A stretch of 62,654 nucleotides of DNA from assembly GCA_027459625.1 (NCBI GenBank), contig DAIDHP010000022.1, positions 1 through 62,654 of the forward strand. The letters are read 5' to 3'. Under the pieces are notes generated by a model. The model was given only the letters and a program-made list of their open reading frames with translations. It searched no databases and had not been told where the DNA came from. Shown here piece after piece: positions 35,388 to 45,600 of this stretch. This stretch comes from Chthonomonadales bacterium (GTDB taxonomy: Bacteria; Armatimonadota; Chthonomonadetes; Chthonomonadales; CAJBBX01). The translations under genes were made by a program, and so were the position numbers. Numbering within the stretch: the first letter of the stretch is position 1; each line of letters begins with the position of its first letter.

Positions 35388-38300
35388 CTATTTGACAGTC
35401 ACTTTCTGCATGGCGGTTCCGGTAAGCCCTGCGGTATTGAACGCCATGACTTCAATCTCATGGTCGCCCGCGGATAGCGGCTGAGTGATGATGGTGAAAT
35501 CCTCCATTGGGCCGTCGAATAGGCCGTCATTTGGAATGGCAGAAATCCACTCCCCTTTGTCCACTCTGAATTGCACCGCGTTTATGGCGATCCCTTTTTG
35601 AACCGCGGTTCCTTCCAACTTTACGCTCTTATCCGCGTTCACCTTTAAGCTGGAGCTTTGAACATACACTACCGGCTTGGTATTGCAAATATAAACCGAA
35701 TCGGATATCGCGTCGCCCGACAAAGGCGCTGCCGGATTGCTGATGTAATCCGACGCCACCACTTTGAACTGATAGATTCCATCGGGAAGCGTTTTGGTGT
35801 CCAAAATCCGAGAGGTCTCCTTGGCGGTGGCTTCCGCCGCTGCGGCGTTCTCGCTTTCCGACGAAGTCGTGGAAGTCTTTTTGGACTTGTATTGCTCCAA
35901 AAGTGTTTTGGCTCTGCTAAGGATCGCCTCTCGCAATTGAGGAGGCAAATCGGGATGCTTGTCCAACTCCGCCGTGACTTGAGCCATCGTGGGGGGATTG
36001 CCCGCGCCGGAATCAGCGGAGGATGACGATTTGGATACGGATGTCGTTATCGTTTTACCCTTGCTGATGCTGTCGGAAGGCAATAACGTCCAGGTTTTCC
36101 CTTCGTCGTTGCTGTAATACACCTTGTAAGTGAGCGTCTCCTTGTCCGGATCGGAAGCCTGCCATCGCAAGGTCTGCTTGCCTGACCATCGCGCTCCTCC
36201 CGTTGGGGCGAGCAAGGTGATCTTTGGCGGATGATTTTGCGGCAGGAAACTGACACTCAAGTTCTTCAATGTGGGTGATGAAAGTATCGATTTGGCGGAC
36301 ATGTCCACACGATATTGAATGTATCTCGCCGGTGGGTTCAGAATTCTATATCCGTCTCCCTCCGACACCAAACTCTTCCACCCAGTCCAAGTGGAATCCG
36401 GCTCGGCGATATTTCCCGTGCGCACTTGTATCCCAACGTGGGAGCCGTCGGGCTTATCGCCGTCCCACCGTATCATTCCCCATTGGGAAGTGTCCTTGGC
36501 GTCATGAACGATGGAGGTGTAGGTGCCACTGAGATTTGATGTCGGAGCGGCTGCGATAAACAGGGAGCCCGGATTGCCGGATCCGATTAGGATATTCCCC
36601 TTGGCGTCCAGCCCCAGCGAAATGAAGTCGATGTCCGCGCTGTTGTTGGACGAGGATACCGATCCATCCGGTTTGATGTCATATAATGAATTGGAGCCGC
36701 AAGCGTAAACCTCATCATCGGGGGCGACCACCAGCGCATTAAATCCCGGAGCCTTGTCATAAAGCGTTTTGGATGAGCCGTCAGGGGATATCTTGTAGAT
36801 ATATCCCGTCGGGGCGGTCACGGCGTAGATATTCCCCTTGCTGTCAATTCCGATGGAGGTCACGCTGGGCTGCTTGGAATCAAATATCACCGCACCTTTG
36901 CCGTCGGGGGATATGCGATAGATGACTCCATCCTCTCCGGTACCGGCGTAGAGGTTGTTTTTCGCATCCGTCGCGAGGCAAAGCACATGCTGTTCAGCTG
37001 TGTGATAAAAAAGCGTCGTTTTACCATCGGGTTGCACGCGATAGATATTTCCGATGCCTCCCCCAGTGCCGATATAGAGGTTACCTTGGCTATCCTTCGC
37101 CAATGCAAGGGCGTATTTCTCATTGGCTGTGTCGATAACCATGGGTTTCCCATCCGTTTGCACCCGATACGTTTTTCCGTTTGGTCCCGTGGCGGCGTAT
37201 ACCGATCCGTCGGGGCCAGGTAGCAATGCGCGTACGAACACCTCCGGCAATGTGGCGAATACGCTTAATCCTTTCCCTGGCGTGTAACGGAGGATTTTCC
37301 CTTGGGTGCCCGTTCCGAGGAGGAAGCTATCGCTGCCGTAAGGAATAACGGACCAGATATAACTTTCCGTGCTTGAAGCGATCTGTTTGATATCTCGTGT
37401 GAGAGTCAGATCCCCTTTTGCAGTGACGCACGCTCCGTCAAACTGCCCCTTCAGAAAATCCGTTCTCGTTCCCTGTGTCCAAGTCTCCACCATTCGCCCC
37501 ACGGGTTTTTCGGTCGTTTTAGAGGTCTCCTCGGGCGATCCCGTTTCCTCCGAGGATGCGGTGGATGTGGCGGATGGCGGATTTTTGGCGCCTTTCGTCT
37601 GTTCCGGAGGCGTTGGCTTTGCGGGTTTCACTTCGACATTCACGGTTTTTTCCGCCAATCCGAATTCATTGGCATAGGAATCGCCGTTATCGGAACTAGT
37701 GTCCTGATCCATCAAAATCATCCCCCCGGGTGGCGGCGACATTGGTGAGACTGAGGGCGAGCCTTCCGGTGTCGGAGACTGCTCGGGGGCGTTTTCCTGA
37801 TCGCTCTTCTTTTGCACTTTTATTAACATGAGTTGTTGCCCGGATATAACCCAAGCGGTTGGATCAATGGTCTTGACTTGGTCGCTATCCAAGCGCACAT
37901 TACTTGATCGAATGGAGCGCATCAGCGTATCCATGTTCGGCGGCAAATTTGGTAGTTTCTCTCCGTCGACGTCCAGTGACGTGGTGCGCAGAAGAAGTTG
38001 AGCCAAAATATCGTTGTTCTTTTCCTTTTTGTCGTAACGTTGTATCATCTCCTGGATGGAGGCGGGAGGAGCCTGTTGCGTCACCTGTGTTTGCTGAGCG
38101 CGAATGATGATGCCGCCCAAGGATAACGCGGGAGGAACCGCTCCGCCTCTCACCAAAAGGGGATACATCCCGTTGGGGGTGTTCTCGGGTATCTTCACCT
38201 TCAAATACCGAGTAACCACCGGAGAGTCATAGGGTTTGATATCCATTCCAACCGTGAAAGTCTCCCCCGGTGTGAACTGACCGTCTTTGATAAATATTCG

Positions 38301-39686
38301 TTTTAAAACGGCGGTTTCGTGTGCGCTGTGCATCACTACGGATATGTTTGCGCTTTTTATCGAGACCGGATGGAAGGGGTTGTTGGTGAGGATATCCAGT
38401 ATGTTATCCAAATCATCGGTTGCGCTCGCATCGATGGCTTGGTTATCGTAACAGACGTTTTTGCGAGTGACCACTCCGTATCCATCGGTATCCACGGTCG
38501 TTACGACGTTTGCGACCGTGGGGCCCGGTTCGCTGTGGATCTCATTAATCGCCGACTCCGTTACGGAACTGACCAATCCTGCCCAAAGGTCGGGATGTCT
38601 AATTACCTGAACATGAAACACCTTGGCGCGGCCAGTGGTCTGATCCTGTACGTTCACGGTTACGGGAATCATCTTCGGCTGCCTGCCGATGTATCCGCTC
38701 ACTGCGAAATTCCTATCCTGATCGGAAGCCCCCACGATCGGACCGGGGCTGGCTATTTTATACGATCCTTCAAGAAGCGGATAGACATCATACACATATG
38801 CGGAACATATCGGAGCGTCAATCGGCCCGATATCCATGAAGGGGTGACCGAACCCAAGAATACGGTTGCCCAATCGATAAGTTACGGTTCCCGTCGCTCC
38901 AGCATACAGGTCGCCGGTGGCGAGCATCATGGAGAAGGAGGCTCCCGGAACCAACGCCGCGCCTTTGAAGTTCTTTTTCATCCCCATGCCCGCCACTTGT
39001 TTCACGACGTCAACGTTATACCGCGACATCATTTTTTTGAGATGGCTGAAAGCATTCCCCGTTAAGCCCGAGCATGTCATAAAAGTTGTGCATGGATGCA
39101 TCACCAAGGTGGTTCCATGTGAAAATATGTGCTCGTCCTGTGGAACGTTGTAAACAATACGAGTGATTTTCCTTGAGCCGGCGTACAGAGGCGTACTCAG
39201 AACTATCGTTTGTGCATGATTGTTCGGAAGAAAAGCCACCGGTTTAGTGGGGAGTTGCGGGTCCCATTCCGAGAGCATGTCCTGGATCGGTGTGACGCCA
39301 CCCAAGGGTTCCGTGGACATCGGTTCCCCTTGTGAGAATGCACCGATGATCTTGCCGTCAATGTAGACGGGACTTCCGCTCATACCGCGAATGAGGTTCG
39401 CTTTCCGAGTGGTCATGGGACCGCCAGCCATGCGAACCAGGATCATATCATGCCCCGGTACGACCATGGAGCCTTTTTTCACAACCCCGATCACTTTCAC
39501 GAAGAATTTGGATATCGTGGTTCCCCGGAAAACGGTCAGTCCGTATCCCGTCATCCCCGCGTGAACTTCCGTGATCGGCATAATGCCTGGATATTTTGTG
39601 GCGGCGTATCCCTTTGGAGGGAGTCCCAAAAGAATAAGCGCGCATGCGCTCAGAGTAACGATCGTGCGTTGAAATGATGGATGCAA
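35388..39686 (-). CDS. Giant secreted SpoIVB-like (S55) peptidase fused to a beta-propeller and beta-sandwich domains
   Basis: This 1432-residue protein has a signal peptide (residues 1-29). Residues 35-400 resemble the S55 serine peptidase of SpoIVB, with GMTGYGLTVFRGT and the catalytic-serine box GMSGSPVYIDGK (101-112). A Pro/Ser/Thr-rich linker lies near 640-740. Residues about 770-1040 form a propeller of short repeats (DGSVYAATGPNGKTYRV, NLYAGTGEDGVIYRISPDG, GNIYAVTAPTGYIYKISPDG). Ig/Fn3-like sandwiches end the protein. SpoIVB itself triggers sigma-K processing in sporulation and uses a PDZ domain not obvious here. In this genome it more likely processes or senses an envelope protein. 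Confidence 0.8.
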   Translation of the reverse strand: MHPSFQRTIVTLSACALILLGLPPKGYAATKYPGIMPITEVHAGMTGYGLTVFRGTTISKFFVKVIGVVKKGSMVVPGHDMILVRMAGGPMTTRKANLIRGMSGSPVYIDGKIIGAFSQGEPMSTEPLGGVTPIQDMLSEWDPQLPTKPVAFLPNNHAQTIVLSTPLYAGSRKITRIVYNVPQDEHIFSHGTTLVMHPCTTFMTCSGLTGNAFSHLKKMMSRYNVDVVKQVAGMGMKKNFKGAALVPGASFSMMLATGDLYAGATGTVTYRLGNRILGFGHPFMDIGPIDAPICSAYVYDVYPLLEGSYKIASPGPIVGASDQDRNFAVSGYIGRQPKMIPVTVNVQDQTTGRAKVFHVQVIRHPDLWAGLVSSVTESAINEIHSEPGPTVANVVTTVDTDGYGVVTRKNVCYDNQAIDASATDDLDNILDILTNNPFHPVSIKSANISVVMHSAHETAVLKRIFIKDGQFTPGETFTVGMDIKPYDSPVVTRYLKVKIPENTPNGMYPLLVRGGAVPPALSLGGIIIRAQQTQVTQQAPPASIQEMIQRYDKKEKNNDILAQLLLRTTSLDVDGEKLPNLPPNMDTLMRSIRSSNVRLDSDQVKTIDPTAWVISGQQLMLIKVQKKSDQENAPEQSPTPEGSPSVSPMSPPPGGMILMDQDTSSDNGDSYANEFGLAEKTVNVEVKPAKPTPPEQTKGAKNPPSATSTASSEETGSPEETSKTTEKPVGRMVETWTQGTRTDFLKGQFDGACVTAKGDLTLTRDIKQIASSTESYIWSVIPYGSDSFLLGTGTQGKILRYTPGKGLSVFATLPEVFVRALLPGPDGSVYAATGPNGKTYRVQTDGKPMVIDTANEKYALALAKDSQGNLYIGTGGGIGNIYRVQPDGKTTLFYHTAEQHVLCLATDAKNNLYAGTGEDGVIYRISPDGKGAVIFDSKQPSVTSIGIDSKGNIYAVTAPTGYIYKISPDGSSKTLYDKAPGFNALVVAPDDEVYACGSNSLYDIKPDGSVSSSNNSADIDFISLGLDAKGNILIGSGNPGSLFIAAAPTSNLSGTYTSIVHDAKDTSQWGMIRWDGDKPDGSHVGIQVRTGNIAEPDSTWTGWKSLVSEGDGYRILNPPARYIQYRVDMSAKSILSSPTLKNLSVSFLPQNHPPKITLLAPTGGARWSGKQTLRWQASDPDKETLTYKVYYSNDEGKTWTLLPSDSISKGKTITTSVSKSSSSADSGAGNPPTMAQVTAELDKHPDLPPQLREAILSRAKTLLEQYKSKKTSTTSSESENAAAAEATAKETSRILDTKTLPDGIYQFKVVASDYISNPAAPLSGDAISDSVYICNTKPVVYVQSSSLKVNADKSVKLEGTAVQKGIAINAVQFRVDKGEWISAIPNDGLFDGPMEDFTIITQPLSAGDHEIEVMAFNTAGLTGTAMQKVTVK

Positions 39687-39846
39687 TGGAGCCTCCCTGA
39701 ATACGTTTGGATTTTTACTGCAGAGAGTTGCTTCGGAGTACGCGCATGAACCTCGGACTGAAACTCCATGAGGGAAAAAGCATGCGGAACACTATCTCGG
39801 CAACAGGATGACATTTGGAAACGATTGGAATGAGATATGTATGTTA

Positions 39847-40236
39847 TCACTTTTTTCCGTATATCTCTTCCGGCGTTTTTAGTTGAGTGGCGATAACCTC
39901 AAGGCGTTCTCCGGATGATTGCACCTCTCGAAAGAAACAGGAACGATAGCCTTCATGGCACGCCGCTCCTTCCTGCTCAACCTCCGCTAGAAGACAGTCC
40001 TGGTCGCAATCAACATAGATTCTTTTCAGATGCTGGAAATGACCGCTCGTCTCTCCTTTTATCCAAAACTTCTGTCGGGAGCGACTCCAAAAAGTCACTT
40101 TTTTCGTGAGGATGGTCTGTTCCACCGCTTCACGATTCATATATCCGACCATTAACACCTGTCCGTTTTCAGAATCCTGAACAACAGCCGGAATTAATCC
40201 GTTTCCATCAAACTTCAAATCTTTTAACGCTTCCAA
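39847..40236 (-). CDS. hisI: Phosphoribosyl-AMP cyclohydrolase HisI
   Basis: HisI opens the adenine ring of phosphoribosyl-AMP in histidine synthesis. The zinc and magnesium sites are visible: DCDQDCLL, then [11 protein letters not shown] (Cys spacing as in the family). At 129 residues it lacks the fused HisE domain. It lies 217 bases downstream of hisF on the same strand. Confidence 0.96.
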   Translation of the reverse strand: MEALKDLKFDGNGLIPAVVQDSENGQVLMVGYMNREAVEQTILTKKVTFWSRSRQKFWIKGETSGHFQHLKRIYVDCDQDCLLAEVEQEGAACHEGYRSCFFREVQSSGERLEVIATQLKTPEEIYGKK

Positions 40237-40453
40237 GGATCGCCCTTTCTGTTTGGAGAGGAGTGTGATACGCCTATATGGACGTTAATCGTCCGAAATG
40301 CGTGCTGCACAGCCCGTGAATAGTTAATTGTCGTTAGATATCGTCAAAATACCACCCTTGCAGGCAATGGCATAAGAAAACTAAACAGAAAAGCCTGCAA
40401 ATGAGTTTAAAAACGCTTATTGAAAGCTCTGCGAACCGTTTGGCATTTGCTTC

Positions 40454-41224
40454 TTATCTTACGCAAACGCCTTTGGCTTGGAGATAGTCCTTGATCTCCC
40501 GAATGGTGTAGGTTCCATCATGAACCATGGAAGCGATCAGCGCCGCGTCGGCTTGCCCATCCGTAACAGCCTCCAGGCAGTGATGCGGTGTACCCGCGCC
40601 GCCTGAAGCGATCACCGGAATCGACACCCTGCTCGCCACCGCCCTTGTTAGTTCCAAATCGTATCCCACTTGGGTGCCGTCTCTGTCCATGCTGGTCAGA
40701 AGTATCTCACCCGCTCCCAACTCCTCCGCTCGCTGCGCCCATTCCAATACATCCACGCCCGTGGGAGTTCGCCCGCCGTGTATGAACACCTCCCATTTGG
40801 GTGAGCCGTCCGGATATGTTCCCGTTCGCTTGGGATCGATAGCCACGACCACGCACTGGTTGCCGAATTGCCGCGCCGCCTCGGTGAGAATCTCCGGTCT
40901 CTGTATGGCTGCGGTGTTTACGCTGACCTTGTCCGCGCCCGCCTTGAGAATCTTACGAAAATCGTCGGTGGTTCGAATCCCGCCGCCGACGGTGAATGGG
41001 ATGAAAACCTGCTCCGCCACTCGTGCCGCCACATCGTAGATGATGTCTCGCTTCTCGTGACTTGCCGTAATATCCAAAAAGACAAGCTCGTCCGCCCCCA
41101 TCTGATCGTATCGGGAGGCTAACTCCACAGGATCGCCTGCGTCGCGAAGGTTAAGAAAATTCACTCCCTTCACAACCCGTCCCTCTTTTACATCCAAGCA
41201 GGGGATAATTCGTTTTGCGAGCAT
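40454..41224 (-). CDS. hisF: Imidazole glycerol phosphate synthase subunit HisF
   Basis: HisF is the cyclase half of the glutamine-dependent synthase that makes imidazole glycerol phosphate and AICAR. The 256-residue barrel has CLDV with catalytic Asp11 near the N-terminus, [15 protein letters not shown] with the second catalytic Asp, and ASGGAG. The partner HisH is not in the window. The gap to hisI (217 bases) contains nothing recognisable. Confidence 0.97.
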   Translation of the reverse strand: MLAKRIIPCLDVKEGRVVKGVNFLNLRDAGDPVELASRYDQMGADELVFLDITASHEKRDIIYDVAARVAEQVFIPFTVGGGIRTTDDFRKILKAGADKVSVNTAAIQRPEILTEAARQFGNQCVVVAIDPKRTGTYPDGSPKWEVFIHGGRTPTGVDVLEWAQRAEELGAGEILLTSMDRDGTQVGYDLELTRAVASRVSIPVIASGGAGTPHHCLEAVTDGQADAALIASMVHDGTYTIREIKDYLQAKGVCVR

Positions 41225-41357
41225 GCATCCTCCATCCCTTATTAATATTTTATCACCCGCTGCGGAAAAAGCGGAATCAATGCCTCCATCCGTGTGTAAA
41301 ACGGATGCTGAGTGAATTTAAAGACGCCAATACGTCGTTTCCTTGAAGGTTTATTTC

Positions 41358-42314
41358 CTATACGGTGTGGTTGTTGCGTAAGTTATCACCGGACGCGCCC
41401 ATGATTTGAGCTGTGCGTTCCTCTCCCAGGGTTTCAGCAAGCGATGCTCGCATCTCCTCCATAAGCTGCAAATCCATCAACGGTTCCGCCCTGTGAGGAA
41501 TGAGTTCCAGAAGCCGGCTGGCGGAACTGAAAATGGTTGCGAAATGATCTCCGAACAGCTTGCGCGTTTCAGAATCCAATGTTTCGAACGCGGCTGAGTC
41601 CTGACCGAGACCGCTCATGAAATAAAAACCCACAAACACCTTGTCATCCTGTTTGTGATAGGCGAAATAAGGCGTCTCATCATACACCCGAATCTCCAGT
41701 CGTGAGCGCGAACTGAACCTATGTCCTTTCAAGTACTGATCGTATAGGCGTTGACAAATTCCAAGTGAGTTGGCGATATCGGAGAGCATGGCCTCTTTCA
41801 TTTGCCCGGATTCCTTGGCGAGGCGTTCAATGAGGCAGGAGCGCGGGTCTAGAAACAGGACTCGTATGGTTGCCCCTGCTTTCAATCGCGCGGTGATAAC
41901 CTTTTCAGCTGAACCTTTCCCTCGCTGTTTCATGTCATAATCGATACGATGCAGCACGGATCTCCCCGCGAAAAACAGGTCGGGATTGCCTGGAGCGGCG
42001 ACCCACGAGTAGTATGCATCCGTCCCTTTTCGAGCGTGAGTGACCATTCGTATCCCGTTGGTGATCGGTAGTCGGTTCTGCAGCTTCTCAAGCACTTTTT
42101 CGGATACGACATCACCCTCCTCCTCGGATTCCAAATGAAGAATGGATGTAGTGTAAAAGATGCTGACCACGCCGGTAACGATGAAGGAGAGACCGAGGTT
42201 CTGTACGATAGGTTTCCAGAACGCCGCCACGTTAAGATCGGAAATCAGTCCACCCACGATGACGAATGCCGCTGAGACCAACAGACGGACAGTTTTCCCC
42301 GAGCGTTTGCTCAT
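41358..42314 (-). CDS. Membrane-anchored protein with a phospholipase-D-like fold domain (no HKD motif)
   Basis: The start at 42314 (MSKRSGKTV) follows GAGGA. Two membrane segments lie at about residues 8-28 and 33-55. The soluble domain includes ATIRVLFLDPRSCLIERLAKE, a phrase seen in DUF5919/PLD-like proteins, but the HxKxxxxD catalytic motif of phospholipase D is absent. The 318-residue protein is alone, between hisF and a divergent cyclophilin gene. Function unknown. Confidence 0.55.
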   Translation of the reverse strand: MSKRSGKTVRLLVSAAFVIVGGLISDLNVAAFWKPIVQNLGLSFIVTGVVSIFYTTSILHLESEEEGDVVSEKVLEKLQNRLPITNGIRMVTHARKGTDAYYSWVAAPGNPDLFFAGRSVLHRIDYDMKQRGKGSAEKVITARLKAGATIRVLFLDPRSCLIERLAKESGQMKEAMLSDIANSLGICQRLYDQYLKGHRFSSRSRLEIRVYDETPYFAYHKQDDKVFVGFYFMSGLGQDSAAFETLDSETRKLFGDHFATIFSSASRLLELIPHRAEPLMDLQLMEEMRASLAETLGEERTAQIMGASGDNLRNNHTV

Positions 42315-42544
42315 TGATGGTTTCCTCGTGATGAAATTTGCATTGTATGCGTATTTAATACGGGAATGAGGTCTGCTCCGTAAAAGAAAACCGCCAAAGG
42401 TATGCAAAACGCTCTTGGCGGATTGATTATTGAATTATACCATGAGCAAATTGCAAAATTCAGGGATCATATGTATATTGGCTTCCAGAAATGAGGGAAT
42501 ACCCCCGCCGAGCATTTTGCTCTCCCATGAAAACATGGATTTTG

Positions 42545-42573
42545 TTGACAATTGTTCGTCTATTGTGTAAAAT
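42545..42573 (+). promoter_or_regulatory. Promoter of the cyclophilin gene
   Basis: TTGACA (42545-42550), a 17-base spacer and TAAAAT (42568-42573) form a strong housekeeping promoter about 45 bases before the start at 42625. Confidence 0.8.
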
Positions 42574-42624
42574 CGAACCCGCGTAAACAATCAATTATCA
42601 CATCCTCACATGTAAGGTTGAACT

Positions 42625-43317
42625 ATGAAATCAATTCTCTGGATTTTCGGAATCGTTATCTTTGGTCTTGTCGTTATGTTCATCGTCGAGCCGAAACCCC
42701 CCAAGGGTGGTCTGATAGGCAATCCCGCGGACCAGGATAACACAAGTTCTACGAGTTCGTCATCCTCCACTTCCACGGCTTCCACATCCACCCCGACGGA
42801 GGTTTTCAAGCCGCCGATGAAAGGGGCATTCAATGTCGTCATGTCCATCGCCGGCAAAGGCGATGTCACATTGCAGCTTTACCCTCAAGCGGCTCCTAAA
42901 ACTGTCGCGGAATTCAAGCGGTTGGTAACCTCCGGTTATTATAACGGAATTAAATTCCATAGAGTGGAGCCGAATTTCGTGGTGCAAGCGGGAGATCCGC
43001 AAACGCGCAAATACACCACTCAACAGTTAGCCCAGATGACGCCAAATCAGATACAGGAGGCTCGTCTTGGAACGGGAGGCTCGGGGGTGTATGTTCCGTT
43101 CGAGAAAAATAATTTGCAGAATATCACCGGCACGGTGGCGATGGCGTTGAACGCACCGAAGTCTAATTCAGCAAATGGGCAGTTCTATATCAATCTGAAA
43201 TCCAACCATTTCCTGGATGGAAGCTACTGCGTCTTTGGGAAGGTAGTCTCGGGGATGAATGTCGTGGACAAAATCACGCTCGGGGATGAAATAACCAAAA
43301 TGGTGTTGAAGCCATAA
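42625..43317 (+). CDS. Membrane-anchored cyclophilin-type peptidyl-prolyl isomerase
   Basis: A 230-residue protein: an N-terminal membrane anchor (residues 3-21), a Ser/Thr-rich linker (about 38-60), then a cyclophilin domain. Landmarks are TVAEFKRLVTSGYYNGIKFHRV, FVVQAGDP, NITGTVAMAL and SANGQFYINL. It probably helps fold envelope proteins outside the inner membrane. It converges with the ppx/gppA gene 21 bases away. Confidence 0.93.
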   Translation: MKSILWIFGIVIFGLVVMFIVEPKPPKGGLIGNPADQDNTSSTSSSSSTSTASTSTPTEVFKPPMKGAFNVVMSIAGKGDVTLQLYPQAAPKTVAEFKRLVTSGYYNGIKFHRVEPNFVVQAGDPQTRKYTTQQLAQMTPNQIQEARLGTGGSGVYVPFEKNNLQNITGTVAMALNAPKSNSANGQFYINLKSNHFLDGSYCVFGKVVSGMNVVDKITLGDEITKMVLKP

Positions 43318-43338
43318 GGGGACGTCGGAGGGGGACGG

Positions 43339-44895
43339 TTATTCCGGTTTGTGGACGGAGATGGATAGGGAGTAATCGAATACCGTTTCGAAAAGATGCT
43401 TGTTCTCCTCCACCCACCATATCTCCAATTGACAATCCGCCTCGGAAAGAATTGTGAGGATGAGCCTGTCCGGATTATGAGCGGGTTCCATTCTCACTCC
43501 CTGAACCAAATTCAAGTGGCTCCGATCCAACCCCTCCGCAATCCTGATGATCGCCGAGAGAACGCTGATAAGGTGCCGAACCTGCCGAGTTAACGATACG
43601 AGATTCTCATGTTTTTTCCTGGGAACGCCCTTTCGATGGTAAAGAGCGATATTCGCGATGATGGCGATTTCCGTATCGTTGAACCCTAGTATGTCGGCGT
43701 TGCGAATAAGATAATAGGCGTGTTTTTGATGGTTCGTATGAGAGAGGAAGCATCCTATGTCATGTAGATATGCTGCGAATTCCAACAACTCCCTCTCCTT
43801 CGGTCCATAGGGGTGAAATCCCAAACGCTTCATCTCGTCAAAAAGCTGACAGGCGATCCTGGCAACCTGTTTCGCATGCTCCGCATCATAGTTGCAGGAG
43901 CGGGCGAATTGCAGGATGCTTCTTTTTCGCAGGGAGGTGTTGTCGAAGAGTGGGCTGGAGGGGGTCTCCTGCATAAGCCTGTCCACAATGATGCCATCCC
44001 TCAACCCGCGGTCGCTGATGATCAACCTCTCCACCTTTAAATTCTCCAGGATGGTCATCAGTGTCACCGCCCCGCCGAGGATGATGTCCGCTCGGTCAGG
44101 GTCCAATCCGGGCACCTTGCGCCTATCCTCCAAATTTAGCTTGGCAAGCAGGTCCACGCTGGATTGCAGATCGGAGACCTTTACAGTGTAGTTCAACAAG
44201 GATGAGGGCGAGTCGCCAAGTCTTCTCGCGGTGATATCGGCAAGGTTGGTGATCGTGCCGGCGCTGCCATATACCGCTTCATACCCGAAATCGGTGAGGT
44301 TGCGCGTTGTGTGACTTACAATGCCCCTGACATATTCCCTCATCTTCTGCATCTTGTCCGGTGAGATGGCACCTTTCTCCCCTTGAAGGAACTTATTCGA
44401 TAGGCGGATGGACCCAAGCTTTAAACTCTCCAAGCGGAAGTAATCGTTTCCATCCCCAAGAATCAACTCCGTGCTGCCGCCACCGATATCTATGAAGATA
44501 CAACGCTTGTCTCCTATGGCGGCTCCGCTAGATACCCCGAGATAGATCAGGCGTGCCTCCTCCGGTCCGGAGATCACCTTCACTTCCAGATCGGCCTCCT
44601 TGTTCACTCTTTCTAGAAAATCCAGCTTGTTTTCCGCTTCGCGAACGGCGGATGTCGCCAATGCGATGATCTCTTCGGCGCCGAAACCTCGCGCCATATC
44701 CGCGAATCGAGCGCAAACGAGAGCGCCTCTTTCGATGGCGGCGGGGGACATGTGGTTGGTGGCGAATTCGCCTTCTCCGAGTCGCACGGTCTCTTTTTGC
44801 TGGGAAAGCGTGGTAAGGCTATGATCAGCTTCAATTCGAACAACTTCCAAACGGATGGCGTTGGTGCCGATATCAATGGCTGCGAGTATTTTCAT
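43339..44895 (-). CDS. Ppx/GppA phosphatase with a C-terminal HD domain (fused form)
   Basis: The N-terminal actin-like half has AAIDIGTNAIRLEVV and IFIDIGGGSTELILG, the two phosphate loops of exopolyphosphatase/guanosine pentaphosphatase. From about residue 330 an HD domain follows (LQFARSCNYDAEHAKQVA, FAAYLHDIGCFLSHT). Such enzymes hydrolyse polyphosphate or pppGpp in stress control. At 518 residues it is the standard two-domain form. It overlaps the HD gene by 4 bases and is last in a three-gene run. Confidence 0.93.
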   Translation of the reverse strand: MKILAAIDIGTNAIRLEVVRIEADHSLTTLSQQKETVRLGEGEFATNHMSPAAIERGALVCARFADMARGFGAEEIIALATSAVREAENKLDFLERVNKEADLEVKVISGPEEARLIYLGVSSGAAIGDKRCIFIDIGGGSTELILGDGNDYFRLESLKLGSIRLSNKFLQGEKGAISPDKMQKMREYVRGIVSHTTRNLTDFGYEAVYGSAGTITNLADITARRLGDSPSSLLNYTVKVSDLQSSVDLLAKLNLEDRRKVPGLDPDRADIILGGAVTLMTILENLKVERLIISDRGLRDGIIVDRLMQETPSSPLFDNTSLRKRSILQFARSCNYDAEHAKQVARIACQLFDEMKRLGFHPYGPKERELLEFAAYLHDIGCFLSHTNHQKHAYYLIRNADILGFNDTEIAIIANIALYHRKGVPRKKHENLVSLTRQVRHLISVLSAIIRIAEGLDRSHLNLVQGVRMEPAHNPDRLILTILSEADCQLEIWWVEENKHLFETVFDYSLSISVHKPE

Positions 44896-45518
44896 GACGT
44901 TTGAAAAACCACCTGAGGCGAGGCAAGCCGAGGCACCTCGACCTTTACCTTTGGGGTTTTGCGAAACACCTCATGGAATAGATCCCCGCGGGTGTTCAGG
45001 GAGGCTATCTCATCCGGCAAATCTTGATCGGATACGATATGGAAAACGATGGAGTCCTCCGTCACTTCGCATGTCAATTCCTTCACGAGGCTTTTGTGGG
45101 CGTGATCCAGCGCGTCGGCAACTCGCAGTATTCCCGCAAGAATGCGAACTTTTTGCTTGTCCGCTTCGTTCAGCGTGCCGAAAACAGTATGCTCCGGAGT
45201 GGGGAGAGCCTTGCGGTGATACCTTGCGACATTGGCAATCACTTTAATATCCTCCCTGTCGAACGGGATGAGCGGTTCGGTCAGGATCATCATCATCGTA
45301 TGGCGATGGTGGGATTTTCGGGCGACATAGTAGCCGATGTCGTGCAATATGGCTGCGTATTCCAAAAGCTTCCGATCATCCCTGCTCAGTTGATGATATT
45401 CCAGCAACTCCATAAAGATAGTGCCCGCAAGGCATTCAACCTGATGTGAATGAAACGAATCATAATTGTAACGACTGGCAAGTTGCAATATGGCGTCAAG
45501 TTGCAATTTGGAATCCAT
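44892..45518 (-). CDS. Stand-alone HD-domain protein homologous to the Ppx/GppA C-terminus
   Basis: The 208-residue protein matches the HD domain of the neighbouring fused Ppx: LQLASRYNYDSFHSHQVE against LQFARSCNYDAEHAKQVA, and YAAILHDIGYYVARKSHH against FAAYLHDIGCFLSHTNH. The metal-binding HD pair (LHDIG) is intact. It lies between a Ppx lacking an HD domain and the fused Ppx, so it probably pairs with the former. ATG at 45518 is chosen with GAGGGGAG upstream. Confidence 0.87.
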   Translation of the reverse strand: MDSKLQLDAILQLASRYNYDSFHSHQVECLAGTIFMELLEYHQLSRDDRKLLEYAAILHDIGYYVARKSHHRHTMMMILTEPLIPFDREDIKVIANVARYHRKALPTPEHTVFGTLNEADKQKVRILAGILRVADALDHAHKSLVKELTCEVTEDSIVFHIVSDQDLPDEIASLNTRGDLFHEVFRKTPKVKVEVPRLASPQVVFQTS

Positions 45519-45600
45519 AACTCCCCTCACACTTAACTATTTTGAGTGGCGGATAAATGCTATCGAAAGATGGATGGAGCGGCGAACATCCCGCCGGTAA

